Shown: one piece after another, positions 9,514 to 18,762 of the stretch
Layout of the letters: every line of letters begins with the position of its first letter
Position numbering within the stretch: position 1 is the stretch's first letter
Assembly: GCF_900476375.1 (NCBI RefSeq)
Contig: NZ_UPPP01000065.1
Location: 1-64,000 of the forward strand
Source: Allolucifera butyrica
GTDB lineage: Bacteria > Bacillota > Negativicutes > Sporomusales > UPPP01
Direction of reading: 5' to 3'
DNA: 64,000 nucleotides
The notes under the pieces: model-generated
Database searches by the model: none
Seen by the model: the letters and a program-made list of their open reading frames with translations, nothing else
Told to the model about the DNA's origin: nothing
Translations under genes and position numbers: made by a program

Positions 9514-10419
9514 CTTTCTTGTGTACTTACTAAGCAGCGACAACAGGCCGGCTTCATCCTGCGCCGGCGTTCCCACTCCGGGAATCAGTTCCCAGCTTTC
9601 CGCGTGGCTGGCGGAAGCACCCGGCTCTAGCCGGACCAGCGGCGACAGCGATTCCATCTCCAGCATAAAATCGGTCGTATATGTTTCATAAGACACGCCG
9701 AAATCCGGGTATTTAGCGTCCAATTGATGCTGATACCGTTTAATGAACAGGTTGCCGTGGTTAAAATAGGCCGCCCAGCCGTCCTCATTGGGAATCCCGA
9801 ATTTAAAAGGCGGCTGCATTTTGGGGTCCTGCTTCAGGGCAATCATTTTCTCGCCCCAGTATATCCGGTGGTCGTTCATCTTGCTGTAGGGCCATAAGGC
9901 CAGCAGCCGGTTGCCCAAAAGCCCCGTATCCCGGGACGGCTGCGGCACAACTTCCCTGCCGCCCGGCGCCATGACCGTAAGGGCCCATACTGCCAGTTCC
10001 ACCGGCCAGGCATTCTTATTTATCAATTTATGTGTAACCGTAACCTGATTGCTGCCGGCAGCCAGCGTCACCGTCATTTCTTTCTGAATCTGCACCCATT
10101 CCTCGGGTTTCTGTACCAGATGAACGCCGTTTTCCAGCAGGTGATACTCCACAGGATCATTGTCGGCGATATAAGAACGCGGGTCGTGTTCCGGACTGTG
10201 CCATAGCCGGTGTCCGCCGCGGATATGCCAGAACTTGCCGCCATAAGTTTCTTTAGCGCCTTCGTGTTCGCAAAATTCGTTTTCCTGTCCCGTAATACCG
10301 AAACGGATAATGCGGGGCCCGCAATCCACAGTGGCGACGAGATCCACCACCCCATTGGAAACGGACACGCATTTTCCGTATTGTTTATATTCCGTTTCCT
10401 TTACCGTTACCTTGGCCAT
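9508..10419 (-). CDS. Galactose-mutarotase-like fold protein (DUF4380-like)
   Basis: A 303-residue protein with no signal peptide or membrane segment. Segments such as VDLVATVDCGPRIIRFG, GGHRLWHSPE and VTVTHKLINKN fit the aldose-1-epimerase/galactose-mutarotase superfamily, where a family resembling DUF4380 is known; the exact reaction is not. It is 12 nt after araD and has a good AAGGAGG site, so it belongs to the pentose cassette. It may interconvert sugar anomers for that pathway. The cassette's last gene ends in a small hairpin at the stop codon. Confidence 0.65.
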   Translation of the reverse strand: MAKVTVKETEYKQYGKCVSVSNGVVDLVATVDCGPRIIRFGITGQENEFCEHEGAKETYGGKFWHIRGGHRLWHSPEHDPRSYIADNDPVEYHLLENGVHLVQKPEEWVQIQKEMTVTLAAGSNQVTVTHKLINKNAWPVELAVWALTVMAPGGREVVPQPSRDTGLLGNRLLALWPYSKMNDHRIYWGEKMIALKQDPKMQPPFKFGIPNEDGWAAYFNHGNLFIKRYQHQLDAKYPDFGVSYETYTTDFMLEMESLSPLVRLEPGASASHAESWELIPGVGTPAQDEAGLLSLLSKYTRKT

Positions 10420-10431
10420 TGGTTTCCCTCC

Positions 10432-11127
10432 TTATTTTTTGGACTGCCCATAATAGGCATTCTTGCCATGTTTCCGCATAAAGTGTTTATCCAAAAGAAC
10501 CCGGTCGATCGGTGCTAAAGATCCCTGTAAACCGCAGGAATACATCGCCATTTTGGCTACTTCTTCCAGAACCACGGCATGATACACCGCTTCCGCCGCA
10601 TCTTTTCCCCACGTGAATGGCCCATGGTTGGCCACCAGTACCCCCGGGACATAGAGGGGTTCCTTTCCCTGAAAAGTTTCTACAATCACGTGGCCTGTCT
10701 CCGCTTCATACTGGCCCTCAATTTCCTCAGCTTTCAAGGGACGGGTGCAAGGGACATCCCCGTAAAAATAATCTGCATGGGTTGTGCCGAAAGGGGGAAT
10801 GGGGCGCTGCGCCTGCGCCCAGGCCGTGGCGCAGGTCGAATGGGTATGAACCACACCGCCGATGGACGGAAACATTTTATACAGTACCAAATGCGTCGGC
10901 GTATCGGAAGACGGCCGTAATTTTCCCTCCACCTGATTCCCGTCGAGGTCGAGTACCACCATGTCTTCCGGCTGCAGTTCATCATACTCCACTCCGCTGG
11001 GTTTAATTACGATCAGTTGTTTCTCCCGGTCGATCCCGCTGGCGTTTCCCCAGGTATGGATCACCAGGCCCTGTTTTTTTAATTCCAAATTGGCTTGCCA
11101 CACTTTTCTTTTCAATTCTTTTAGCAT
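10432..11127 (-). CDS. araD: L-ribulose-5-phosphate 4-epimerase
   Basis: Converts L-ribulose 5-phosphate to D-xylulose 5-phosphate using a divalent zinc. The 231-residue class II aldolase fold has TWGNASG at the N-terminus, [17 protein letters not shown], the metal pair in VVHTHST and VANHGPF with the third histidine. These match AraD better than the related fuculose-phosphate aldolases. Located downstream of ribulokinase with a hairpin in the spacer. No arabinose isomerase is adjacent, so the incoming sugar may be L-ribulose, L-arabitol-derived or supplied by an unlinked isomerase. Confidence 0.88.
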   Translation of the reverse strand: MLKELKRKVWQANLELKKQGLVIHTWGNASGIDREKQLIVIKPSGVEYDELQPEDMVVLDLDGNQVEGKLRPSSDTPTHLVLYKMFPSIGGVVHTHSTCATAWAQAQRPIPPFGTTHADYFYGDVPCTRPLKAEEIEGQYEAETGHVIVETFQGKEPLYVPGVLVANHGPFTWGKDAAEAVYHAVVLEEVAKMAMYSCGLQGSLAPIDRVLLDKHFMRKHGKNAYYGQSKK

Positions 11128-11187
11128 GAATCATTGCTCCTTTCCAATTGATCTACGGGCATTTTTTCAGGTTCGGTTGAAAAACAA

Positions 11188-11219
11188 GGTTGCCAGGAAG
11201 CCAAAGGCTCCTGACAACC
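11188..11219 (-). terminator. Hairpin between ribulokinase and araD genes
   Basis: An 11-bp stem (GGTTG-C-CAGGA with TCCTG-A-CAACC, one mismatch) capped by a GCC/GGC extension. On the minus strand it is followed by TTGTTTTT. It is 67 nt after the ribulokinase stop and could act as a partial terminator that lowers araD expression, or as a processing site. Confidence 0.55.
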
Positions 11220-11286
11220 GCGATGGATACTTTCTCCGGCCATGAATTCAACTCCCATCGCTGGAAAACTCACGCCGGTCAGTCAA

Positions 11287-12963
11287 TTACTCGCCTTTGA
11301 CACTGCGTTTGATTTCTTTGAGCCGCTTCATGACATCATTAGCGCCCCGTCCGAAATAATCATGCAGGATCTTGTATTCGGCATACAATTTTTTATAAAG
11401 CGCCACGTTAGCGGCGATTGGTTTATAAACTTCCTTGATCCGCGCCATTTGGGCCGCAGCAGCAAAAATACTGTCATAGCCGCCCACGGCTTTACCGGCC
11501 GCCACCGCGCCAAACATGGCCGCCCCCAAAGCCGGAGTTTGCGCCGAGGCGGAAACGTGAATCTCCATATTGGTCACATCGGCAAAAATCTGCATGAGCA
11601 TACGGTTTTTTTCCGCCAGCCCGCCACAGGCATATAATTGGTTGATGGCCACACCCGCTTCGCGGAAAGTTTCAATAATCATGTTTTTGCCATAGGCGGT
11701 TGCTTCAATCAGCGCCCGGTATATTTCTTCCGGTTTGGTCAGCAAATTAGCGCCCAGCAACACGCCGGTCAGGTCTACATCAACCAGAACCGACCGGTTG
11801 CCGTTCCACCAGTCGAGTGCAATCAGGCCGTTCTCACCCGGTTTCAGGCCCGACGCCTTTTCTTCCAGAAGTTGATGAATGGAAATCTTGCGCCGCCCGG
11901 CTTCTTCTGTATAATCGGCAGGAACACAATTTTCCACAAACCATTCAAAAATATCACCTACGGCGGATTGCCCGGCTTCGTAGCCATAAAAACCGGGTAC
12001 CACGCCGTCTTCCACCACGCCGCACATGCCGCTGACTTCTTTTTCGGCCGTTCCGAGCAGGATATCGCAAATGGACGTTCCCATAATCATGAGCATTTTC
12101 CCGGCTTCTACCACATTGACCGCCGGCGCCGACACATGAGCGTCCACGTTGGCAACCGAAATGGCTGTTCCCGGTTTCAAGCCCATTTTGGCCGCCATCG
12201 CCGCCTTAAGTTCACCAGCCTTGTCGCCAATAGGCAGAATCGGGCTGTTCAGTTTTTCCGCCACCAGGTTTTCCAGCCGCGGATCCAGGGCTTTAAAGAA
12301 TTCCGGCGACGGATAGCCTTTGCGTTTGTGCCAGATTGCCTTGTAGCCCGCCGTGCAGCTATTACGGACGTCGACGTCCGTCATCTGCATGGTAACCCAG
12401 TCGGCTGCTTCCATAAACCGGTCGGCAGCAGCATAAATTTCCGGCGCTTCATTTAAAATTTGCCAAATCTTCGGAATCAGCCACTCCGAAGAAATTTTGC
12501 CGCCATAGCGGGCCAAAAACTCTTCGCCCCGCGCCGCCGCAATTTCATTCAACCGGTTGGCTTCCTCCTGAGCGGCGTGATGTTTCCATAATTTGACCCA
12601 GGCGTGAGGATTGTCACGATATTCCGGCAATTGGCAAAGGGCCTTACCGTCTTTGCTGACAGGCAGCATGGTACAAGCCGTAAAATCAATGCCCAGACCG
12701 ATCACATCGTCCGAATCCACGTTGGCCGTTGCTAAAACCTGCGGCACGGCGGTAAATAACACGTCCAAATAGTCATCAGGGTTTTGCAGCGCCCAGTCTT
12801 CCCCCAGTTTAATGCGGCTCCCCGGCAAATATTCATCAATGACTCCGTCTTTGTAGGGAACTACCGCCGTGGCGATTTCCCGCCCTGTCGCCACATCCAC
12901 CAGAAGGGCCCGGCCGGATTGGGTGCCATAATCGACCCCTATCGAATATTTGTTTTTACCCAT
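11287..12963 (-). CDS. araB: Ribulokinase (FGGY family)
   Basis: Phosphorylates L-ribulose, and often related ketopentoses, with ATP. The 558-residue protein has the AraB-type N-terminal motif [15 protein letters not shown] and the FGGY C-terminal segment [15 protein letters not shown]. The ATG at 12963 follows AGGAGGAG; an in-frame ATG five codons earlier lies in that site. The ROK regulator gene is immediately upstream on the same strand. Length is normal and the frame is intact. Confidence 0.9.
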   Translation of the reverse strand: MGKNKYSIGVDYGTQSGRALLVDVATGREIATAVVPYKDGVIDEYLPGSRIKLGEDWALQNPDDYLDVLFTAVPQVLATANVDSDDVIGLGIDFTACTMLPVSKDGKALCQLPEYRDNPHAWVKLWKHHAAQEEANRLNEIAAARGEEFLARYGGKISSEWLIPKIWQILNEAPEIYAAADRFMEAADWVTMQMTDVDVRNSCTAGYKAIWHKRKGYPSPEFFKALDPRLENLVAEKLNSPILPIGDKAGELKAAMAAKMGLKPGTAISVANVDAHVSAPAVNVVEAGKMLMIMGTSICDILLGTAEKEVSGMCGVVEDGVVPGFYGYEAGQSAVGDIFEWFVENCVPADYTEEAGRRKISIHQLLEEKASGLKPGENGLIALDWWNGNRSVLVDVDLTGVLLGANLLTKPEEIYRALIEATAYGKNMIIETFREAGVAINQLYACGGLAEKNRMLMQIFADVTNMEIHVSASAQTPALGAAMFGAVAAGKAVGGYDSIFAAAAQMARIKEVYKPIAANVALYKKLYAEYKILHDYFGRGANDVMKRLKEIKRSVKGE

Positions 12964-13023
12964 ATTTCTCCTCCTCATTATAATATTGGGATTTATATAA
13001 AATTACAGCAAACACAAAGCTAA

Positions 13024-14214
13024 CTATAAAATGTTCCGCAAGACCAAATCCACAATGCCTTTCAGCATCGATTCATCCCCGGTAGCGGAAAACCGGATAC
13101 TGGCCGGCCCGTAACAGCTTTCCAGCGCCCGTTCCCGGATGGTCTGCTGCATCGTCTCTTCGATAAACTTCCGGCCGCGGACAATTCCGTCGCCAATAAT
13201 CACCATTTCCGGATTAAAAATATTAATGATGTTGGCCACACCGATGCCAAGATAGCGGGCAATCTGGCGCAAAATCCGGCCTGCCAGCTCGTCTCCCTGC
13301 TCGGCCGCCTGATAAACATGTTCCGCCCGCACCGCTTCCATATCCCCGTCGACCAGATCACAAACCAGGGAGTCACGCCCTTCCTTAATTGATTTAACCA
13401 TAGCGGCGACTAAGGCTGCTTCCGAAGCCAGCGCCTCCAGACAGCCATAATTACCGCAGCTGCAAACCGGCCCGGCCACATCCACCGTAGTGTGACCAAA
13501 TTCCCCCGCACTGTTGCTCAATCCCCGGTACAGCTCCCCATTGATCACAATGCCGGCGGCCAGACCGTAAGAAACTCCCAGAAATATCAGACTTTTCGCT
13601 TCCCTGTCGGGTCCGTAATAATATTCGCCCTGGGCCATAGCCTGCACATCGTTTTCCACAAAAGTCGGAATGTGAAATTTATCCTCCACAATAAATTTTA
13701 GAGGGACATTCCGCCAACCGATATTGGGGGCAAATACGGAAATTCCTTCGGAAAATTTTACCGGACCGCGCACAATAATGCCGACCGCCGCAACGGTCGA
13801 GGACGACTCCGCCAAGCATGCTTCAATCGTCTCCAGCAAAAGGGATAAGGCGTCTTCCTGCTTGACATCTTTAATGCTATGGCTGATTTGTTTTTTAATT
13901 TCAAACCCGCCATTGATCAGATAGCCGACGATTTCCCGGGAGCGGGCCTTAATGACGACAAGGTCCGCCAAGTCCGGATTGGCCTTAAGAAGCACCGGTC
14001 TTCGCCCGCCGCTTGATTCTCCGATCATGTACTCCGTAATGTAATTCCATTCCATTAGTTTGTTGGTAATATTGGTAACAGTGGGAGGAGTTAAATCGGT
14101 TAATTTGGCAATATCCACACGGGATATCGGGCCGCGCCGCCGGATGACGTTCATGACCACCGATTCATTGGCCCCACTGGCTACTTTATAATTAAAATTC
14201 GGCAATCCCTGCAT
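13024..14214 (-). CDS. ROK-family transcriptional regulator (XylR/NagC type)
   Basis: A 396-residue sugar-responsive repressor. Residues about 20-70 form a winged helix-turn-helix (GPISRVDIAKLTDLTPPTVT); the rest is a ROK sugar-kinase-like domain with the zinc-binding signature CSCGNYGCLEALAS. Such regulators bind a free sugar or sugar phosphate as inducer. It heads the araB-araD-mutarotase cassette and most likely controls it and itself. The ATG at 14214 follows GGGGGAG; a GTG at 14226 is an alternative. Upstream, TTGCGA-N17-TAATAA is a plausible promoter, overlapping ACTTAATAAAGT, a short dyad that might be the operator. Confidence 0.85.
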   Translation of the reverse strand: MQGLPNFNYKVASGANESVVMNVIRRRGPISRVDIAKLTDLTPPTVTNITNKLMEWNYITEYMIGESSGGRRPVLLKANPDLADLVVIKARSREIVGYLINGGFEIKKQISHSIKDVKQEDALSLLLETIEACLAESSSTVAAVGIIVRGPVKFSEGISVFAPNIGWRNVPLKFIVEDKFHIPTFVENDVQAMAQGEYYYGPDREAKSLIFLGVSYGLAAGIVINGELYRGLSNSAGEFGHTTVDVAGPVCSCGNYGCLEALASEAALVAAMVKSIKEGRDSLVCDLVDGDMEAVRAEHVYQAAEQGDELAGRILRQIARYLGIGVANIINIFNPEMVIIGDGIVRGRKFIEETMQQTIRERALESCYGPASIRFSATGDESMLKGIVDLVLRNIL

Positions 14215-14346
14215 TCTCTCCCCCACTTTCTTAGGTACTTTATTAAGTTATATAATTATTATTCGCAACATCGCCTTGAATTCCTGCAATTTTTTTATAA
14301 CTTTTTAATTCTTTTTAGAAAAGATTAAGAAAAGCTCAGGGCGCAA

Positions 14347-14379
14347 AAAATAAGAGTCGCCGGCGGCGACTCTTATTTT
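14347..14379 (-). terminator. Strong intrinsic terminator after the radical SAM gene
   Basis: Perfect 15-bp stem, AAAATAAGAGTCGCC with its complement, 3-nt loop, followed on the minus strand by a T-run. The radical SAM stop codon overlaps its edge. A fragment of the dispersed repeat (AGCTCAGGGCGC) lies just downstream at 14333-14344. Confidence 0.9.
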
Positions 14380-15616
14380 AGATGTTACGCCAATATTTGC
14401 TGAAACTGCCGATGGCAATCCGTGGGAAGGTTGCCGCAAGGTCTTCAATGAAGCGGCGTACACCCAGCGTTTTACCCGCCGGCGGCGGCATAAGGGGCAG
14501 AAATAAATCCGGGTCCATATTTAAATTGCGCAGTTGTACCATGTCGACGGCCGTAGTGCCGAGCCACTCTTTCCAGGCGCGCACTTCCTCCTCACGGTCG
14601 TTAAAGCCCGGCAAAAAGAGCATGTTCAGCGAAACATACACTTTATTTTCCACTGCATACCGGATCGACTCCCGGACATTGTCCAGGTGGTAATTGCCCC
14701 GGTAATACCGCTGATACTGTTCGGGGATAGCACTGATCATACTCACCCGCATGCTGTCGAGGCCGGCATCTACAATCTGCCGGATCCCCCCGGTGAAGCC
14801 GGCATTGGTATTGATATTAATCATTCCCCTGCCGGTCCGGGAACGGATCCGCTCAATCGCCGCCGCAATGGCTCCGGCCGCGAGAGAAGGTTCGCCTTCA
14901 CAGCCTTGTCCAAAGGAAATCATGCCATCCGGCGCAGATTCCAGATGATAGATTCCAACCGCAGCAATTTCTTCCGCCGTGGGAGCAAACTGGATACGGC
15001 TTTGTGGCGACGGGCAGCATTCGGCCGGCTGCAACGAAATGCAGCCCAGGCAATTGGCATTGCAGGCAGGCGATACGGGAATTCCCGCTTCCCAACGGCG
15101 ATAAAATAAATTTTGCGCCGTACAGCAATGCCATTTCAGCGCGCAGTCGGCCAATTGAGCCACAATCCGGCTGCCGGGCAAATCCCGTTTGACCCGGGTT
15201 ACCTTTTGCCGCAAATCCGGCGTGTTAAAGCGGTAGGGATGCCATTTGGCATTGTCATCGCTTTTCGTGGCGGCTACATAAATTTGATCTTTATACAAAG
15301 CAGCGGCGGTATAGCCAAATAACGGCAGGGGCGATGCCCCATCCTGTTTGGTATAAGCCGGCAAATAGGTGCGGGTATACCCGACCGGCAGCATTGCCGC
15401 CACGGCCAGCCGGCGCCCTGTCAGCGGTTGAATCCTGCCCTGTTTGCCCGCCAGAGGAATACGGCCCGGCAAGTACATCAACTCGGCGCCTTCCGGCAGC
15501 GGAATCATATCCGCCAATGACAGAATCCGTTCCTGATTTCCCGTTCTGCCCACAGCCAGGCAGCCCGGTGCGTCAAAAATCTCCCCGTTCTTATCGGCAT
15601 AAAGTGCTGTTAGCAA
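14378..15616 (-). CDS. Radical SAM protein of unknown function
   Basis: A 412-residue protein. The first 175 residues form an uncharacterised N-terminal region containing a PYRF segment and C158, C164 and C165. The radical SAM cluster motif follows as C185-x3-C189-x2-C192 (SPACNANCLGCISLQ), with a GQGCEGEPSLA segment fitting the SAM-binding strand. A second cysteine group (AECCP, about 199-203) could bind another cluster or metal. It starts at a TTG right after pth, with which it probably shares a transcript. The substrate cannot be predicted; the position after pth might hint at a translation-related role, but that is weak. Confidence 0.8.
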   Translation of the reverse strand: MLTALYADKNGEIFDAPGCLAVGRTGNQERILSLADMIPLPEGAELMYLPGRIPLAGKQGRIQPLTGRRLAVAAMLPVGYTRTYLPAYTKQDGASPLPLFGYTAAALYKDQIYVAATKSDDNAKWHPYRFNTPDLRQKVTRVKRDLPGSRIVAQLADCALKWHCCTAQNLFYRRWEAGIPVSPACNANCLGCISLQPAECCPSPQSRIQFAPTAEEIAAVGIYHLESAPDGMISFGQGCEGEPSLAAGAIAAAIERIRSRTGRGMININTNAGFTGGIRQIVDAGLDSMRVSMISAIPEQYQRYYRGNYHLDNVRESIRYAVENKVYVSLNMLFLPGFNDREEEVRAWKEWLGTTAVDMVQLRNLNMDPDLFLPLMPPPAGKTLGVRRFIEDLAATFPRIAIGSFSKYWRNI

Positions 15617-15624
15617 ATAACCAC

Positions 15625-16182
15625 CTACTTATTAAATCCATTCATCGCTTTATTGAAACCATGTTTTAGAATACTTTCCACAGCATCGGCTCCCCGGGCA
15701 ATGGTTTCTTTCATAATCGGTGCTTCGTCAGCCGTAAACCGTCCCAAGACGTAGTCCGCCGTTTCCCAGCCCGCCGGCGGCCGCCCGATACCGACCCGTA
15801 CCCGTCCAAACGTATCTTGTCCCAGATGAACCAGCAGTGATTCAATTCCCCGGTGACCGCCGGAACCGCCTTTCAGTCGCAACCGCAGTTTGCCAACGGG
15901 CAAATCCAGATCGTCATATACTACCACAATGTCCTCCGCCGGCGTTTTGTACCAGCGGGCCAACGCTCCAACAGCCTGGCCGCTTAGATTCATATAGGTC
16001 TGCGGTTTCACCAGCAGCACCGGTTCTTTGCCCCGGCATTCGCCCACAAGGGCGTCAAACCGCTCCCGCCAGGCTACCGGCTGCCAGCGCCCCGCCAATT
16101 CATCCACGACCATAAATCCCGCATTATGGCGGGTTGCACCATATTCCGCCCCGGGATTGCCCAATCCAACAATAATCTTCAT
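15625..16182 (-). CDS. pth: Peptidyl-tRNA hydrolase
   Basis: Recycles tRNA from dropped-off peptidyl-tRNA. The 185-residue protein has GLGNPGAEYGATRHNAGF with the catalytic histidine at H19, KPQTYMNLSGQAV, and DDLDLPVGKLRLR leading to GGSGGHRGIESL. Its ATG directly follows the stop of the polysaccharide deacetylase gene. B. subtilis has the same prs-ctc-pth neighbourhood; no ctc (L25) gene is present here. Confidence 0.97.
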   Translation of the reverse strand: MKIIVGLGNPGAEYGATRHNAGFMVVDELAGRWQPVAWRERFDALVGECRGKEPVLLVKPQTYMNLSGQAVGALARWYKTPAEDIVVVYDDLDLPVGKLRLRLKGGSGGHRGIESLLVHLGQDTFGRVRVGIGRPPAGWETADYVLGRFTADEAPIMKETIARGADAVESILKHGFNKAMNGFNK

Positions 16183-17001
16183 CTAATCACCCGTTTTTGC
16201 TAAGATTTCATCTACCGTGACAAAGGTATACCCCCGCAACAAAAGTTCGGTTATGATCCGTCGCACTGCCTCTACCGTTTGGGCCCGGGATTGGGATGCC
16301 TCGATACCGTCCCCGTCGTGCAGTAAAATAATGGAACCATTCTTTACCCCCTTCAGCGTGCGCGAGACAATAACATCGACGCCCGGATTGGTCCAGTCCC
16401 GGCTCATAACCGACCATTCCACTACCTTAAGATGCCGTTCGTTCATAACTTCCATAACCACGGGGTCCCGAAAACCGTGAGGCGGCCGCACGACGTGCGG
16501 CACCTGACCGGTAATAGCGGCAATCACCTTATTCGCCCGGTCAATTTCGTACGCAATGGTTTTTTTGTCGGCTTTCAACAAATCCACATGATCATAGGTA
16601 TGATTCCCCAACTGATGACCTTCGGCCAGAATCCGCCTCACCAGTTCCGGATGTTTTTCGGCGTTCCGGCCAATGACAAAAAAAGTGGCCGGCACCTTAT
16701 ACTCCCGCAAAATATCTAATATTTGTCCCGTATAGGGCGGATACGGGCCATCATCAAAAGTCAGCGCCACCACTTTCTCTTTGGTACTTATCCGGGAAAA
16801 AACAGCGCCATAAAAATCATTGCCCGGCAAAACAGCGTAAACTGTCAGTACAAAACCAATCACGATTCCCAGGATAGCTACCCAGAAGCCCAGGCGGACA
16901 GGACGCCGCAAGATTTGCAGATAATCAAGAGTCAGCCCGGTAACCGTTACGACGGTCAACAGCCCCAGCATGCTGATGAGCCGGATATTCAGATCAAACA
17001 T
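16183..17001 (-). CDS. Membrane-anchored polysaccharide deacetylase
   Basis: A 272-residue protein with two hydrophobic segments in the first 60 residues that should anchor it in the membrane, followed by a NodB-type carbohydrate esterase 4 domain outside. Family motifs are complete: TFDDGP (81-86), HTYDH for metal binding, RPPHG, a conserved tryptophan and LLHDGD. Likely substrates are N-acetyl groups of peptidoglycan or another wall glycan. Its start lies inside the end of the acetyltransferase gene (8-nt overlap), indicating coupling. Confidence 0.88.
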   Translation of the reverse strand: MFDLNIRLISMLGLLTVVTVTGLTLDYLQILRRPVRLGFWVAILGIVIGFVLTVYAVLPGNDFYGAVFSRISTKEKVVALTFDDGPYPPYTGQILDILREYKVPATFFVIGRNAEKHPELVRRILAEGHQLGNHTYDHVDLLKADKKTIAYEIDRANKVIAAITGQVPHVVRPPHGFRDPVVMEVMNERHLKVVEWSVMSRDWTNPGVDVIVSRTLKGVKNGSIILLHDGDGIEASQSRAQTVEAVRRIITELLLRGYTFVTVDEILAKTGD

Positions 17002-17641
17002 GGCGCCGCCCCATTTCTTTAAACATGATGAGCCAGGGACCTTGGCAATCCCTGGTCATTCCACCGGCAACAAAACCCATTTTTTCATAAACCCGAACTG
17101 CCGGTCCGTTATCCGGCCGTACCTCCAGACGCACCCTGGATACCTTCCGGCACTCTAAGTATCGTAAGGCATGGTGCATTAACTGTTGCGCCACTTTCCG
17201 TCCACGCCAATCTTCTGCCACAGCAATTGATAAAATACGGGCATCTGCAGCCTTCGCCGGAGTCAAGGCGGAACGGAAAAAGGATATCTTACCGGCTAAA
17301 ATGACCAATAACGGCCGGAACCGGAAACCATATTGCCCTGTAAGCCAGCGCCAGGCCCAAAAGAACAAATGGCCGCCGCAGATCCCCCGGCGCCACAGCC
17401 CGGAAAGCTCAGACGGCGCAAAGCAATAACCTATGATCCCGCCGGCTGCCGTACGGGCCACCAAAGCAGCCTCCGGTTCGCTCTCCCTTACCAGGGTAAA
17501 AACATCCTCCATTGCTTTTGGCTCCGGCAGACTACCGCAATAATAGAGGACACTTTCCCGGAATGCAGCCGTAAACAGGGCGGCAATTGCAGGGATATCC
17601 TCTTTTTGCGCTTGTTCAATAACATAAGCTTCCCGGTCCAT
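16994..17641 (-). CDS. GNAT-family N-acetyltransferase
   Basis: A 215-residue protein with the GNAT fold. The acetyl-CoA-binding region is recognisable as SIAVEDWRGRKVAQQLM, followed by RVRLEVRPDNGPAVRVYEKM, which is typical of the C-terminal half. The substrate is unknown. The ATG at 17641 follows AAAAGGATGAT. The open frame continues 35 codons upstream, but that part is translated GGTAATTGG repeat and is not protein-like. The gene overlaps the downstream deacetylase by 8 nt. Confidence 0.8.
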   Translation of the reverse strand: MDREAYVIEQAQKEDIPAIAALFTAAFRESVLYYCGSLPEPKAMEDVFTLVRESEPEAALVARTAAGGIIGYCFAPSELSGLWRRGICGGHLFFWAWRWLTGQYGFRFRPLLVILAGKISFFRSALTPAKAADARILSIAVAEDWRGRKVAQQLMHHALRYLECRKVSRVRLEVRPDNGPAVRVYEKMGFVAGGMTRDCQGPWLIMFKEMGRRHV

Positions 17642-17658
17642 AGGATCATCCTTTTTTT

Positions 17659-17700
17659 GGTAATTGGGTATTGGGTTTTGGGGATTGGGTTGGGTATGGG
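17659..17700. repeat. GGTAATTGG / GGGTTTTGGGG tract
   Basis: Low-complexity run of GGTAATTGGGTATTGGG, then TTTTGGGGATTGGGTTGGG. Similar tracts occur at 30871-30900, 42627-42655 and 62663-62708. In those three places the tract follows a GAAAAACCGC/GAAAGACCGC hairpin; here it stands alone, next to the prs terminator. Confidence 0.6.
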
Positions 17701-17737
17701 AAAAGGGAAATGAAAGCTCCGTTCTCATTTCCCTTTT
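17701..17737 (-). terminator. Intrinsic terminator after prs
   Basis: Perfect 13-bp stem AAAAGGGAAATGA with its complement around an 11-nt loop, flanked by A and T runs so that it can work on either strand. It lies 60 nt beyond the prs stop on the minus strand. Confidence 0.75.
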
Positions 17738-17796
17738 CCCAATCACTACTCACACTAAGTTACCACTATTGTTTAATCATCTTACCACTATTATAT

Positions 17797-18747
17797 TTAG
17801 TCATCGAATAATTTACTAATGGATAGTTCGCCGAAAATGCGCACGATGGCTTCACCTAACAGCGGCGCCACGGACAACACTTTCACTTTCGGCGAACGTT
17901 TCTCCGGCGGTAAGGGAATTGTGTTAGTCACAATGAGCTCGCAAATATTGGAGGCCTCGATCCGCTCGACCGCCGGAGGGCTGAGAACAGCATGGGTGCA
18001 ACAGGCGTATATATCCTTTGCTCCGTATTTGGCCAGCGCTCTGGCTCCTTCCGTAAGAGAACCGGCCGTATCGACAATATCATCAATAATGACTGCATTT
18101 TTACCTTCCACGCTGCCGATTAAGTTCATAACCTCGGCCACTCCCGGCGCCGGACGCCGTTTCTCAATAATAGCAATCTGAGCGTGCAGCCGGTCGGCCA
18201 ATTGCCGCGCCCGGGTTACACCGCCCAGGTCGGGGGATACAACTACAATATCTTCCAGTTGCTTAGAGCTGATATAGTCCGCTAAAATCGGCACTCCCGG
18301 CAGATGATCCACGGGAATATCAAAGAAGCCCTGAATCTGACCGGCATGCAAGTCCATGGTCACTACCCGGGTAACGCCGGCCGTTGTTAAAAGATTGGCC
18401 ATCAGTTTGGCCGAAATCGGCTCCCGGCCACGGGTTTTGCGGTCTTGCCGGGCATAACCGTAATATGGGACCACGGCGGTAATATGGCGGGCGGAAGCCC
18501 GTTTCAGAGCGTCCACCATAATTAAAAGTTCCATCATATTCTCATTGACCGGCTGGCAAGTCGGTTGAACGATAAATACTTCAGTTCCCCGCACACTTTC
18601 GTCAATCATGACCTGTATTTCCCCGTTGTTAAACCTTCCGACATAAGCATCTCCCACAACGAGACCCAGATGAGCGGCAATTTCTTCCGCTAAGGCCGGA
18701 TTGGCATTGCCGCTAAAGATGCGGAGCCTTTTATCATTTTTCAACAT
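17797..18747 (-). CDS. prs: Ribose-phosphate pyrophosphokinase
   Basis: Makes PRPP from ribose 5-phosphate and ATP, feeding nucleotide, histidine and tryptophan synthesis. The 316-residue class I enzyme has [32 protein letters not shown], the PRPP loop [13 protein letters not shown] and a normal length. The ATG follows TGGAGG. It lies 15 nt after glmU, the standard Firmicute glmU-prs pairing. Confidence 0.98.
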   Translation of the reverse strand: MLKNDKRLRIFSGNANPALAEEIAAHLGLVVGDAYVGRFNNGEIQVMIDESVRGTEVFIVQPTCQPVNENMMELLIMVDALKRASARHITAVVPYYGYARQDRKTRGREPISAKLMANLLTTAGVTRVVTMDLHAGQIQGFFDIPVDHLPGVPILADYISSKQLEDIVVVSPDLGGVTRARQLADRLHAQIAIIEKRRPAPGVAEVMNLIGSVEGKNAVIIDDIVDTAGSLTEGARALAKYGAKDIYACCTHAVLSPPAVERIEASNICELIVTNTIPLPPEKRSPKVKVLSVAPLLGEAIVRIFGELSISKLFDD

Positions 18748-18762
18748 TATTAAACCTCCAGA

